Positions 46,397 through 57,739 of a DNA stretch of 64,000 nucleotides are shown one piece after another. Under the pieces are notes generated by a model that saw only the letters and a list, made by a program, of their open reading frames with translations, was not told the DNA's origin and searched no databases. The translations under genes and the position numbers were made by a program. This stretch comes from Ophioderma brevispina (Eukaryota > Echinodermata > Ophiuroidea > Amphilepidida > Ophiodermatidae). The stretch is from positions 1 through 64,000 of the forward strand of contig JAMKCH010011945.1 of assembly GCA_023653785.1 (NCBI GenBank). The letters are read 5' to 3'. Each line of letters begins with the position of its first letter. Positions within the stretch are counted from its first letter, which is position 1.

Positions 46397-49016
46397 CTTT
46401 TTACGCCATTCCTATGGGATTACACACATTCCAGCTCCCATTCACTTGTGGTTGTGTAGAATGTACAACTATGGTGATATCCTGCTGTACCCTTCGTCCC
46501 CCGGTCACGAGCACCGACGTAGCAGTAGGCCAGTAGGCGGCTCATTTTCTTGATCACGCAGGCAAAACTACGACTAATCAAGGAATTTATTTATACCAAT
46601 GTGCCAACTTGATATGACGAATCCAAACCCCAATTCACCTGTCAGCGCAAAGAAAACAAGATCTTCCCATGTTTTGGATATTGCAAAGAGTTTAGTGTCT
46701 TTAATGGCATAACTTTATCTAAACAAGTTATACTGGATTGCAGTAGTAGTGTTGAAAAGCCCTTTTCATTTACACATCAGGATTATGGGGTAGGATTTTG
46801 TGTGAACATTTCTTTTTGAAGATCAATATAGGAGATTATGACTCTTCATAGCCAATTAAACAAAATAGCATGGGTCATCATTCCTTTCATAATGCTATGT
46901 CCGTTATCGTAACATGGGCGTATTCTTGCTTAAACTGTTTTAAATTCTATTGGAATGGAGGAAAAAAAGGGTGTGCTTACAAAAAAATGGTCATATATGG
47001 CTTATTTTTAATCGTTTTCTTTTTTGTCCAACATTGGAAGTATATTAGATTTGCTTTATTAAAACAACAACAAATCTATGATTCAGTGGCTATATCGAGG
47101 TCAAGGTCATCTGCAACCGTTGACAATTTTTTTTTGTTGATTCACGTTAGTTATATATTCTACCCAGTCACCAAGGGTGTGTAAATCTTCTTGTAATAGA
47201 TGCGAGTCTAGGTCATTTTTGATTCCACGGTAGATGACGCAGTCATCTGCAAATAGGAGAATGTTGTTATAGAGGTCGTTAATGTAGACCAGGAACAGCA
47301 GCGGTCCAAGAACCGTACCCTGAGGGACGCCAGAAAAACTTAAGACTAGGGCCGATTTCTCTCCGCTGTCGACTACTCTCTGGTTACGATGCCTGAGAAA
47401 GCTGCTGATTCAGGTCATGTTGAGTTCTGTAACAATAGTTGGGAGTTATGCTATAAAAGTCTGTTGTGAGGGGACGACGTTCAAAGGATTGGAGAAAATC
47501 CATATGACCTTGTCTACCTGGGACTTACTGTCGAGAGAACCTGCCAGGTCTGCACTGTAAGAATGCGTTGTGTTTCAACAAGAGGGCCTTTGAAGAAAAC
47601 ATGTTGTTTGTCGGTAAGGATTGTGTATTATGCTAATGTTTCATGGGGTTGGAATGATGATATGCTCAGAATTTTGCTGCAAAGAGAAGTTCAGCTACAC
47701 TGGCCGATAGTGGATGCCAAAGTTCTATCGCCTTTTTTCGCCATTCCTATGGGATTTACACACATTAAACTTGTGTTTTGTGAGAATGTACAATATCAAT
47801 ATCATGATGCCTTTGTCAACCTAATGCTACATTTTCTTGATTATTTAAACTACGGACTAATCAATGAATTTATTTTTACCAATGTGCCAACTGATATGAC
47901 GAATACAAACACCAATTCACCTGTTGCAGAGCAAGAAAACAAGATCTTCCCATTGTTTTGGATATTGCAAAGAGTTTAGTGCCTTTAATTGGCATAACTT
48001 GTATCTATACAAGTTATACCTGGATTGCAGTAGTAGTGTTGAAACCCTTTTCATTTACACATCAGGATTAATTGGGTGAGATTTTGTTTGAACATTTTCT
48101 TTTTGAAGATCAATATAGGAGATTATGACTATTCATAGATCAATTAAACAAAATAGCATGGGTACTTTCATAATGCTATGTCCCGTATATCGTACATTGG
48201 CGTATTCTTGCTTAACTGTGTAAATCCTATTGGAATGGAGGAAAAAAGGGTGTGCTTACAAAATTGGTCATATCTGGCTTATTTTTTAATCGTTTTCTTT
48301 CATTTTTTCAACATTTGGAAGTATATTAGATTTGCTTTATTAAAACAACAACAAATCTATGATTCAGTGACTTTATCGAGGTCAAGGTCATCTGCAACCG
48401 TTGCACATTTTTTTTTTGATTCACGTAGTATATATATTCTCCCAGTCACCAAGTGTGTGTAAATCTTCTTGTAATAGATGCGAGTCTAGGTCATTTTTGA
48501 TTCCACGGTAGATGACACAGTCATCTGCAAATAGGAGAATGTTGTTATAGAGGTCGTTAATGTAGACCAGGAACAGCAGCGGTCCAAGCACCGTACCCTG
48601 AGGACGCCAGAAATAACTTCAGACTAGGCCGATTTCTCTCCGCTGACGACTACTCTCTGGGTTCGATGCCTGAGAAAGCTGCTGATCCAGGTCAGTGTTG
48701 AGTTCTGTATACCATAGTTGTGAGTTATGCTATAAGTCTGTTGTGAGGACGACGTCAAAGGCTTTGGAGAAATCCATAATGACCTTGTCTACCTGGGACT
48801 TACTGTCGAGAGAACCTGCCAGGTCTTGCACTGTAAGAATGAGTTGTGTTTCACAAGAGTGCCTTTGACGAAAACCATGTTGTTTGTCGGTAAGGATTGT
48901 GTATTTATTCTAATGTTTCATGGTGTTGGAATGTATGATATGCTCAAGAATTTTGCTGCAAATAGAAGTTCAGCTAACTGGACGATAGTTGGATGCCAAA
49001 GTTCTATCGCCTTTTT
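46397..49016. repeat. Tandem duplication of about 1.3 kb including a LINE RT segment
   Basis: 46397-47730 and 47731-49016 align end to end: CGCCATTCCTATGGGATT, GATATGACGAAT, AAGAAAACAAGATCTTCCCA, GGATTGCAGTAGTAGTGTTG, TCAAGGTCATCTGCAACCGT, GTAGACCAGGAACAGCAGCG, CTTACTGTCGAGAGAACCTG. Differences are mostly one- or two-base indels. The join near 47730 switches abruptly from LINE RT to the start of the next unit. Confidence 0.88.
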
Positions 49017-50260
49017 TGAATATGGGGGAAAGGTTTGCACGTAACCAAGAAAAAGGAACCTCTCCCCTGTCTAAATATTTCTGAAAAAATAAGAGAGAGA
49101 ACGGAGTTCTTCAGCTGCCATTTTCAGTATTCTAGCAGGGATCTCGTCCGGACCAGATGATTTATTTGGGTCAAGACCATTAAGAAGTTTGAGTACACCA
49201 TAAACAGAAATATTTACATCAGACATAGGTGGAATACAAGAGTTGCCCATAGTATCTCGGGATTTTCTTGAGTGAATACGAAACAAAACTGGTCATTTAG
49301 GATCTTGGCTTTGGTTTGATTATTAGACTCTGATTTGCCATTTCTGTTAAGGGCAGGAATGCCAATGGTGTCAATTTTGAGGCTTTTGATGAAACTATAA
49401 AATTTCTTGAATGACTCAGAGCAAACATGTTTTTATGTATCTCCTTGTGAGTTCCTTGTCAGCTTGTGGGTATTTTTCCTGACCATGTTGAAATGATCTT
49501 AACTTGAACTTGTGGTTAAGTCTATGATGAGTATTATAAGCACGTTGTTTAAGTTTTTGAAAACGTTTCACCTTTTTGTTAATCCATGATGAAATATTAC
49601 GTTTTGTAACTGTTTTGGATGGAATCACAAGAGGTCCTATTGCTCCATAATGGCTTTCTGAAACTCATCCTAAATGAAATTGACACTGGATTCATTAATA
49701 GCAATAGAATTGGAATTGATAAACTGGTCAGCCCAGCTTTTCAGATGACATTTAACCCTTCATTGTCCATCTTCTTATATGAAAAGATCTTACAAGGAGT
49801 TTGCTTTATGTACCTAGGTTTAGTGCTCACGATAACAATTGAAAAAAAAAAAAAAAAAAAACCCAGGCACAACCCATGACCTCTCAACAAGAGTAGGGTT
49901 TGAGGTGAAGAAGAGATCCAATACACTATTCTTCCTCGTGGGATGCGCACAACCTGCTCAAGATTAAAATCGTTTGCTATGTCCAACATCTGGTGTGAGA
50001 GGTTGACGTATACCCCACCAGGACGAACAGCATGTAGATCCCAATCCACACTAGGGAGGTTGAAGTCTCCACCTACAATATGGCCATTATTAGATTTTTT
50101 ATCAGCGATTCACGTAGAGCATTGAAGTATCCAGGTGAGTTACCAAACTTATGGGATCGATAAAAGGAACCAATAGTGATGTTATTGGATTTTAGTGGTA
50201 ACCCAGATGGCCTCGTACTTGGTGTCTAATTCCGTAGGGCAATAAGTACACCACCCTAGG
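47160..50260 (-). mobile_element. Non-LTR retrotransposon (CR1/L2-like), minus strand, with duplicated RT end
   Basis: The minus strand reads ELDTKYEAIWV near 50240, then GGDFNLPSVDWDLHAVRPGG near 50070 (endonuclease), LSHQMLDIANDFNLEQVVR near 50000, KKVKRFQKLKQRAYNTHHRL near 49570, LKLLNGLDPNKSSGPDEIPA near 49190 (RT entry), and RT palm motifs KVIMDFSKAFDVVPHNRL near 48780 (again near 47510), PQGTVLGPLLFLVYINDL near 48600 (again near 47330), and LFADDCVIYRGIKNDLDS near 48530 (again near 47255). It is inactive as read because of frameshifts. The terminal part occurs twice through the tandem duplication. Confidence 0.9.
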
Positions 50261-50555
50261 AATTTGCTTTTTAAATTTTAACTACTTAGTTCTCCATGTA
50301 GGCAAGGATGTATATTTATTAATCTTTCCCTAGAGATGGCCAACGCACGATAGTGTTGGAAAAAAAGATAGCAAGATGTTTATGATCAGATCCAGTCCGC
50401 CTCCTCCCAAGCGTTGCAGGTGGTATAGCTGGTTAGAAGGGCCTGTTTACGGAGTTCTTTTCTGAATTATTTAGGTGGTTTAGATTTAGCAAAAAAAGGT
50501 AGTTTTTTTTTCAAATTTCCTGGCATTCGAGGTAATGAGTCCACGTGATCCATCT

Positions 50556-50786
50556 TCAAAACATGTCCCAATCATTATCCAAAATATCAGAAACAAGATC
50601 TCCGTACTTCTGAACATAACAATCATGAGCTTTCTGGATGTTTGTTTTCAAATGGTACGATAAGCTCAACCAGATGGATTTAAATTGTCCAGTTATTTTG
50701 AATAACCACGTCAGGCTTGAGTCAAGAAACAATGACGTTACGGGGAGGGTGCCAAAGTGTTCGGCACATTTTTTGCAGAGCGCCAC
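50556..50786 (-). CDS. Unrecognised open frame upstream of the LINE
   Basis: A 76-codon frame with ordinary composition (begins MALCKKCAEHFGTLP, ends LVSDILDNDWDMF). It lies on the same strand and just 5' of the LINE at 47160-50260, so it may be part of that element's 5' region. No family recognised. Confidence 0.25.
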   Translation of the reverse strand: MALCKKCAEHFGTLPVTSLFLDSSLTWLFKITGQFKSIWLSLSYHLKTNIQKAHDCYVQKYGDLVSDILDNDWDMF

Positions 50787-50837
50787 CCAATTTTCAAAAT
50801 TTTATATTTTGGCACAGTTACGTTGGTGACTGTCTAG

Positions 50838-51150
50838 GAAACTATACCTGCGAACGAGAATGCTAAAAAAATGCGTATTTATCATAAAATAAGCGATTTT
50901 GTAATGAGAATTTGGATCCCAGATTGGACTTAACGGCAGAGCTGGAAATGCTACGTTTATTTACCTCGAGAAAATAACCTCTAACTTGATTTGCCTGAAC
51001 AAATAAAACAACTAATGGATGAGCGTAGACACGTACATGGCGCTATTTCACATTGGAAGGCCGTTTCCAGCAGCCGTTGAATTATTATCGGGATCCTGAT
51101 AATAATTATTTTAATTACAAAATTCCTTCGTTTTGTGAGACACAGACATT
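50838..51150. repeat. Dispersed repeat, inverted partner of 10712-11003
   Basis: See 10712-11003. This copy has GAATTATTATCGGGATCCTG where the other has ATCGGGATCCCGAT. Confidence 0.7.
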
Positions 51151-52526
51151 TTCGAGCTTAACCATTCACAGGTATGGTTTACTAGAGTAAAAGGCCATTG
51201 TTTGAAGGCTCATGAAAACATTTCCAGGGTGAGAGCATAATACTTGAGAATGGTGTTATGACAGCAAGTCTACCTAAGGAACAGGGCAGTTATTAAGCGC
51301 ATGGAGCAATGTTTCATAATTGCCGCAAAATGTGCATTTCGTTTGACTTTTTTTCCTCATGTCTTCAAGTTACTGAACGTGGGGAAAGAGTCAATTGCAG
51401 ATGGAGCTCCCGAGCAAGATCAAATTTGATCGACCGCGTTTACGAGTTCGATAAGCTTTGGCGTGATACGATCATCAGCTTTTACCTTGCAACAGGCGTA
51501 AGACAAAAGTATGGCATTCAAAGAAGTCCGTGAACCAGGGTAAACCAAGGCCGTTGGGCTGTGGATGATCGCTAGTGTAGAACCTCCTTCTGGTAAAATC
51601 CGCATACACTTGTATTCGGAATGTACTCGAGATGTGCTTCAAAGTACTTCTCATAAAAAAAAGGTTGCCATTTGGAGTATTAGTTGTGATGTACTTGAAA
51701 TTGGACTATTTTGTTAATGGGACGGCCAAAAAAAGATTGTATCAAAATGTGATTGTTAAAATCGTTTATTGTCTCTTAAGTATACTGGGTGTGCTCGAAA
51801 TTATTTGTAGTAATTAAAGTTGTACACATTGAAATGTACTTTTTGAAACATTTTCATCTCTATTGTAGTGTGATCATGAATGTACTCACAGAGTGCACTT
51901 CGAAATATGCTTCTGATACAAAAAAAGGGAGATTGAGTTAGAGTTTGATGTGTACTCGAATAGTTACGTTTGTTTTCAAACTGTTTGTTTTATCAAAATT
52001 TTGTGGTTGTATAGAAATATAAATTTGAAATTTATTTCAACATTCCTATGTACCGTCACACGAACTGGCCTTTCTTAAACATTCTTGATGAGGCATAATT
52101 ATTGGAAATCAAAAATAATACTTTCTACTGCATTTCGAGTATACTGTTTGGATCGGTTACATGTCGAGTGCGGTGTTATGATCGAGTGCATTTGCTGTTT
52201 CGGTAGAGTACAGTGTTATTATCAAGTACATCGAGTATTATGTCCAGTACAATGTGCTCCAAATTCTAAATTCTAAACGGGGGAGTACTTTTCGATAACA
52301 TCGCAAATAGAGTGTGGTCGAAATGTCATTTTTATTTCTCTTGACACTCCTTAGATGCACATATGGAGCAAGAGTACATTTCTCGATTTCTATTTTTTCA
52401 CTAGACATTCCTGGTAAGCATATTTAAGACGGAAAATGTACTTTTTGAAGACATTCCTAAGATGCACATTTGGAACAGGAGTACTGTGTAGCATTTCTAG
52501 AGTACAGTGTGTTCGAAATGTACTTA

Positions 52527-52709
52527 GAGAATAAAAGATGATTTTTTTTGTTTTGGCCATCTTAGATGGTGTCATAATGGATGGGCATCCAATATTTTGA
52601 GTGGTGGATGCCGGCGCAGCCGGTATCCACCACGATAAAATATTGGATGCCCATCCATTATGACACCATCTAAGATGGCCAAAACAAAAAATTTCATCTT
52701 TTATTCTCA
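52527..52709. mobile_element. Near-perfect 183-bp hairpin MITE
   Basis: Arms of about 90 bp are almost exact inverses: AGAATAAAAGATGA, TTGTTTTGGCCATCTTAGAT, GGTGTCATAATGGATGGGCA, TCCAATATTTT, GTGGTGGATGCCGGC, meeting at a 3-base centre (GCA). The 106-codon minus-strand frame here is a read-through of the hairpin. Confidence 0.9.
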
Positions 52710-52989
52710 TTCTTATTTAGAAATGTATAATTTTTGCTTTCTATCGACATAATTTATTTGTCCAAAATATTCTAACATCATTCTTTTTATTCATTTAAAT
52801 AATTCCACCCCTCTTGAAAACAAATGTTTCAATCCAAGGAACCAAAGTCATCGCGCGGTGATCGTCACGCTGCGTAAATTGCATTTGCGTAACAACGCGA
52901 AATGCACGACGCAGTATAAACGCGCCGTTTGCGAGAGTCATATATTCGACTACACCGCGTAATTGCTGCATGCACTATCCATCTATTTA

Positions 52990-53153
52990 AGAAATAAAGG
53001 GTAAGATGTTCATGTTTATGGGCGAATAATGTGTCCGAGGCAAGTAAAAACATGAATAATGGGCGAGGCGAAGCCGAGACCCATTATTCAAATGTTTTTA
53101 CTGCCGAGGACACATTATTCGACATAAACATGAACATCGCACCCTTTATTTCT
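52990..53153. mobile_element. Palindromic element, about 160 bp, within a GC-richer stretch
   Basis: Arms AGAAATAAAGGGT, GATGTTCATGTTTATG, GAATAATGTGTCC, AAAAACATGAATAATGGG pair with the inverse ending ACCCTTTATTTCT; the centre is GGCGAAGCC. The motif AATAATGGGCAGTA recurs downstream at 53363 and 53405, suggesting a larger element (about 52840-53440) of which this is the core. Confidence 0.75.
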
Positions 53154-53628
53154 ATTCTATTACCGTAAGAAAGTAAAATAATACCAGAAAAACTGGCCAT
53201 TTCCTACTAAAAAACGTAACAGTTGTTTACGTCTTTAGAGCGCGCGCTTTGTCTTCCCGCGTAAATGTTAGCGTGTGCGATTAAATAGTGATGGTGGCAC
53301 GCGCCGAAAAGAATGTGCGCTTTGCATCACGCATTAGAGCGTAATCGCGACCCATTATTGCAGAATAATGGGCAGTAAACAACCAATCAAAGAGCACGCT
53401 TTTGAATAATGGGCAGTAGAGGTAATAGAATACCTAGTAATGGATGGGCGGAGCTTTGACTAATCCAATCAAATTTCTTGTTAACATGATAACCACGCCC
53501 ACTGAATAAGAATTTTCTTTATTCGAGATAAAGGACATAGTACTTTTTGAGTACATTTCAAGTACAATGTGCAAAAAATGTACTACTTCAGACATTCCTA
53601 TTATGCATATTTGGAACACGAAACTAGT

Positions 53629-54078
53629 CCCGGGGAGGGTTCTTGGATTTTGTTCGGGTACCCATGCTCGTTCCAAAAAAAGAGGGACTAGCTCCAAATG
53701 CGGGACTACCGCTAGGGGTATCAAATTCACAATAATCAAGTTTTAGTCCCGCTAGGGGTATCAAATTGTGATTGTGACTGGTTCAATGATACGTATTAAA
53801 AAACTAACCTAAACATATCAGCAAAATAACCCTGAGTGTATAATTTTTCTTGCAGTAGCACAAGTGTCATGTTTCTTGTATATTGGCTATTTTAAAAGGT
53901 ATATCTTTAATCTTTAATCACGTATTGAGAACAGGTCCCGCAAGGGTAGTAACGTCACGCACGCAAATGGTCTCCCCGTTAGGGGTATATTTTAACTGAA
54001 AATTGGTCCCGTTAGGGGTCACTTTCAGAAACCCTGGAACGAGCATGGGTACCCAACAAACCCCTGAGATCCTCCCGC
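53629..54078. mobile_element. 450-bp TIR element with 9-bp target-site duplication
   Basis: Identical GAAACTAGT flanks lie at 53620-53628 and 54079-54087. Ends: left CCCGGGGAGGGTTCTTGG, then GGGTACCCATGCTCGTTCC; right complement GCGGGAGGATCTCAGGGG, then GGGTACCCATGCTCGTTCC. Inside are at least four units of CCCG(C/T)TAGGGGT at about 53710, 53740, 53976 and 54008. A 9-bp duplication is characteristic of Mutator-like transposases; the family assignment is inference. It interrupts the GTACT-rich repeat field. Confidence 0.85.
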
Positions 54079-54341
54079 GAAACTAGTACATTTTGAGTAC
54101 ATTCAAGTCATATAGCTAATGTGTTTGTTATTTTCAATATATTTTTAAAATTGATTTTTTTTTTAAATCTGACCGATTTCCTGTAATACACAGGTTTTCG
54201 TAACAAAAAATTCTCAATACAAAAATATCACATATCTTTAATCTGCAATTATTTTTTGTACAATCCAATAACATATAAATATCTCATTACGATTATATAA
54301 GAACCTAACAGTGTCATCATACAACATAGTTTAGATTTAAG

Positions 54342-54402
54342 GATAGATAATGCCCACACGCTCTGGATAATGACCAGCTTTCTCCAACAAACGACGTTAT
54401 AA
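54342..54402. repeat. Recurrent ~60-bp motif, copy 1
   Basis: GATAGATAATGCCCACACGC then GGATAATGACCAGCTTTCTC and CAACAAACGACGTTA. Other copies: 57676, 60296 and 60835. It directly abuts the 3' end of the retroelement at 54405. Confidence 0.65.
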
Positions 54403-54404
54403 TT

Positions 54405-55560
54405 GTATTAAAGCAATCTTTATTGACCATAAGAAAAACAACATACAAAGCCAAGATCAACTGCAATCATGTCGATTGCAGGCAGGGCAATACAAAGAAC
54501 AAATCATAAATAGACATCAGACTAAAAAAAAAAGGGGAAAAAAAAAAAAAACATGGCGGAAGGGAAGATTAATCATTCCATGAACATTCCAGGATGGCTC
54601 ATATCTAGCAATGAAGATGGAATAGGAAGATATGAGCACTGATTTAATCAGCTGGGCTTTTGGAGCTCAGAGAATTTAAAAGGGATTTGAAGGTCTTTGA
54701 CAGGCGAGTCAGACGTTTTTTGTTGTCGGTGTCAATTAAACCCTGTGAGCCTATTTGTCAACTGCAAAAGGTGAGCAGCAAAAACCGGCTTCAGTGATGT
54801 CATAAACAAAGTGAATTCGTGACCATCAAGTGATGACCTTAGCCTTTTTTGATGTGTAGTCTCAAATTGCACCGACAACTCAAAGAGAGTTACCCGTCTG
54901 TCAGTAGGCCCATATATCACAATGTCTGGTTTCTGTGACGTAGAAATAAACTTGTGGTATGGTCGCCCCTCCAATGGTGTAATTTTCCCATCGCATCTCA
55001 TATCTGAAAACTGGAATTTTGAAAGAATTCGATTGGTTGAAACTAGAAAGAAAAATACGGAAAGATTATTGTTCTCCATAGATATCCTGTCCAACATAAT
55101 TCTGGCAATTCTTTAAGATGTGCAAGAGTGCTTTCCCCTTTACAAAGAGGGCCAGCTTCCCGTAAGCCTTCTTGCTCCATCTTTTCAAATTGGTGAAAGA
55201 TGGCCAATAGGAATCTATGGAGGCGTTGATGGCAAATTTTTAACACATCGCCTTAGTATTGATACATAATACTTTTCCAGACAAATCAGAATCACATATA
55301 TCAAGCAATGTTAGGAACTTCTCTCTCCTTTGGCCTCAAGAGGGCTCAACAACGGACTTCCAGTGATTAATCCGTCTGCCTCTTTCAATATCTTCTACAT
55401 TATGGTTGGACCATGTTCCAAGAGGGTCTAACCCGGGTCCCAACAGCAAAGCGCATGAATTATTTTCATCACTGTTTAGGGTTATGGAATTTTAACGGGT
55501 CCACTCAGATTCCCTGTTGAAGCTTGAGGTCAATGAGCCAAGTTGGTAGATCATCAGCTT
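54405..55560 (-). mobile_element. Non-LTR retroelement C-terminal fragment with CCHC and PD-type nuclease-like motif
   Basis: The minus strand reads MEQEGLREAGPLCKGESTLA near 55180 (first part of a C-x-H-C-like knuckle, cut by a frameshift), then DGKITPLEGRPYHKFISTSQ near 54980 and KPDIVIYGPTDRRVTLFELS near 54930. K-P-D-(I/L)-V followed by V-x-x-x-E-L-x-V is seen in the restriction-like endonuclease part of R2/NeSL-type and related LINEs. The 3' end near 54410 has CAATAAAGATTG on the minus strand, a polyadenylation-like signal. RT sequence is not seen. Confidence 0.6.
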
Positions 55561-55635
55561 TTACACACCTAGATCACTGTTGATGCCGAATGAGCTTGGC
55601 GATAACTTAACAATAAAATATATCCACAAGACGGT

Positions 55636-55638
<3 letters not shown>

Positions 55639-55670
<32 letters not shown>

Positions 55671-55704
55671 GGTTTTTTTTTTTTTTTGTTTTTTTTTTTT
55701 TTTT
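55639..55704. repeat. Poly-T tract
   Basis: About 65 bases, nearly pure T with one GGG and one G interruption. The lysine- or phenylalanine-rich frames across it are artefacts. Confidence 0.95.
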
Positions 55705-56413
55705 ATCACACTCGGGTCATAATTGTGGCCCATTAAAAAAAAGTTTAACACGTAATTCTAAAGAAAATCTAGCGTTAACAATCTTTTAAAAAAAGATTTT
55801 TCAGACCTGAAGAATTTCAAATCTACTTCGTTATATGCTTAACGTTTCCTTTAGGGCGGTCCGGAAGTGTGTAGTCTGTGTCACATACTGCGAAGGATAT
55901 TATCTAAATTGGTCCTGCGCGAGAGATTAACGTTATCAGTCCGTCATAGAGAATGTGGTAATGACTAAATTTTAAATATACTCCGGAAAACGAGGGGTTC
56001 TATGGAAGTTTTGCATCAGAGGGTCCGTTACTATTTGTGTTTAAAATTATCGTAATTGGGTCTGAACTTAGAACCTCCAAGAAAATTGAACGTTTTTGGC
56101 AGGGCACTTCGGTACTCGCAGTGACGGAAAATTAACCACGCAATCTCTACGGGGCTAATCATTTTCCCCACATGCCTTTAGGCATTATTCCAGCCGTGAG
56201 AATTCAAACCCACGCCAACTTTTTTTGTTCAATTTTAGAAACAGGAATTACGTACTTACCGTACCGCGTACGTTTCCTTAGCCACCCATGGAGTGCACGT
56301 GACTTAATTTAAAGGGAGATGGCCCTGATTTAAGGATATGAAAGTTTTTTTAATCTTGATAGATTGGCCCTTCACTTCAAACCCCCCTCTGTAAAGAGTT
56401 TCGCGCCGATATT

Positions 56414-56860
56414 TCAATCCGTTTTTATACAAGAGCTAGACGTGATTTTGTAATCCTCCCGTAGAGTACTGTGGGTAAATTTATATTGGTCAAACAAAAA
56501 TGGGGCACATTTTCGCTCATACGTCCCACCACACAGTCCCTTTAGCTCTAAAATTTCACAGGGTAAAATGAGAAAAATATTAGCCTTTTTCTGATACCAC
56601 ATGGTGACAACTTCCGGTAAATCTGGGGCTTCCGGAGACGAGTCTTTTAAGCGATCAGGCCAGGACATGTAATAAAAAGTATCTGTTAACTTTAACATTT
56701 CACCAGCTGTATTGAAATTAATATCATCTAGCGACGTAAACACATAACAAGGTGATTTCAGGCACCTCGGATTCACGCTTGTTCGGGACCGAATCCCATT
56801 TTGTAAATATTGTGTTGGCACACGTTGGCCATCATGAACATTGAGAAGAATAATTCAAAC
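56414..56860 (-). CDS. Unexplained open frame, possible terminal exon of a host gene
   Basis: The minus strand is open for about 149 codons, from a possible acceptor (TTATATTTCAAG, just beyond 56860) to a TGA at 56414. The first in-frame methionine gives MFMMANVPTQYLQNGIRSRT. The rest has balanced, globular-looking composition (for example SLDDINFNTAGEMLKLTDTF, YYMSWPDRLKDSSPEAPDLP, EVVTMWYQKKANIFLILPCE) and five cysteines. It is not low complexity, does not overlap any recognised repeat and keeps its frame in a window where nearly everything else is frameshifted. I do not recognise the family. It could be a last exon, or part of an unknown mobile element. Confidence 0.45.
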
Positions 56861-57675
56861 CTTGAAATATAATAATATAACAAGACTTACTGTACCATCG
56901 TGATTTTTGCAGATTTTTACCGTATATACCTATAAAAGCCATATGGGGGGGGGGGGGGGTGGCGAGGATTTATTTTAAATAATTTGCCTTACTAAGGGGT
57001 TTTGGAGAAGAAAAAATCATTATCGGCCAAGTAAAGATTCAAATCATTTTTGCATAACAGTTCATTAACTAACACATACAATTCTCGCCGTTTTGAACAA
57101 TCTCAATGCAATGGGTGTTTTCGCAAGTTTCAGTTCGCCTTGTAATACTAACTGCAAGTATATATAATAACTTCATTTGGCAGCTCTTGTAGATACAATT
57201 GATTTTGTAAAATTCTCAAAAATACAAATATATATATTTAACAACAATACATTTTGCCCTATAATGAAGTAAATTTAAATTCATTATGATTTAAAAGTCA
57301 CTATCAGTGATCCACCGGAAGTGTCGAAATGATTTGAATTCGTGGAATTGCATTTAAGTTAAGGAACGTCTGTTGCATTCCACAATTTTTTAAAATGAAA
57401 AATTGACAGAAAAGGAAGCAAATAACAGTTTTCAAAAATATAAGTTCATTCCACTTAGCTGTGTAGTAGTTTCCGTACGGAGAGTCATAAAAAAATATCC
57501 CATTTGTCCTTATTGGGTGCTTTTGGTATTATCACTTGTAGTGACTGTTGATACTACTTATGTTTGTTAGAGACATGCAAAAATATGTTTTGATCATTTT
57601 TTTCAATTGTCGGATTAGGAAATCACTGATAGTGCTTTAAACATGACATACATCCAAACACAATAGATTTTAAAC

Positions 57676-57735
57676 TAGATAAATGCCCTACGCGCTGTTG
57701 ATAATGGCCAGCATTTCCCTAACAAGCGACGTCAA
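57676..57735. repeat. Recurrent ~60-bp motif, copy 2
   Basis: CTAGATAAATGCCCTACGCG then TGATAATGGCCAGCATTTCC and CTAACAAGCGACGTCA. It directly precedes the LINE at 57740. Confidence 0.7.
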
Positions 57736-57739
57736 CATT

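Larger units (their letters stand above)
51600..54120. repeat. Degenerate repeat field rich in GTACT/AGTAC, hosting three inserted elements
   Basis: A unit resembling GACATTCCTA.GATGCA.AT, TTGGAACA.GAGTAC and CGAAATGTACTT recurs at about 52340, 52395, 52450 and 53590, with more diverged pieces from 51620 on. Palindromic or TIR elements sit at 52527-52709, 52990-53153 and 53629-54078. The short frames in this interval have no support. Confidence 0.55.

Noticed and set aside
47563..47979. 138-codon plus-strand frame
   Set aside because: Its first third is antisense to a LINE RT and it crosses the tandem-duplication junction; the remainder has no counterpart frame kept open in the other copy.
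52390..52710. 106-codon minus-strand frame
   Set aside because: Mostly a read-through of a near-perfect hairpin.
55580..55789. Phenylalanine- or lysine-rich frames
   Set aside because: Produced by the 65-base poly-T tract.
56130..56260. tRNA-like B box on the minus strand (GGGTTTGAATTCTCACGG)
   Set aside because: No A box at the expected distance and no acceptor pairing.
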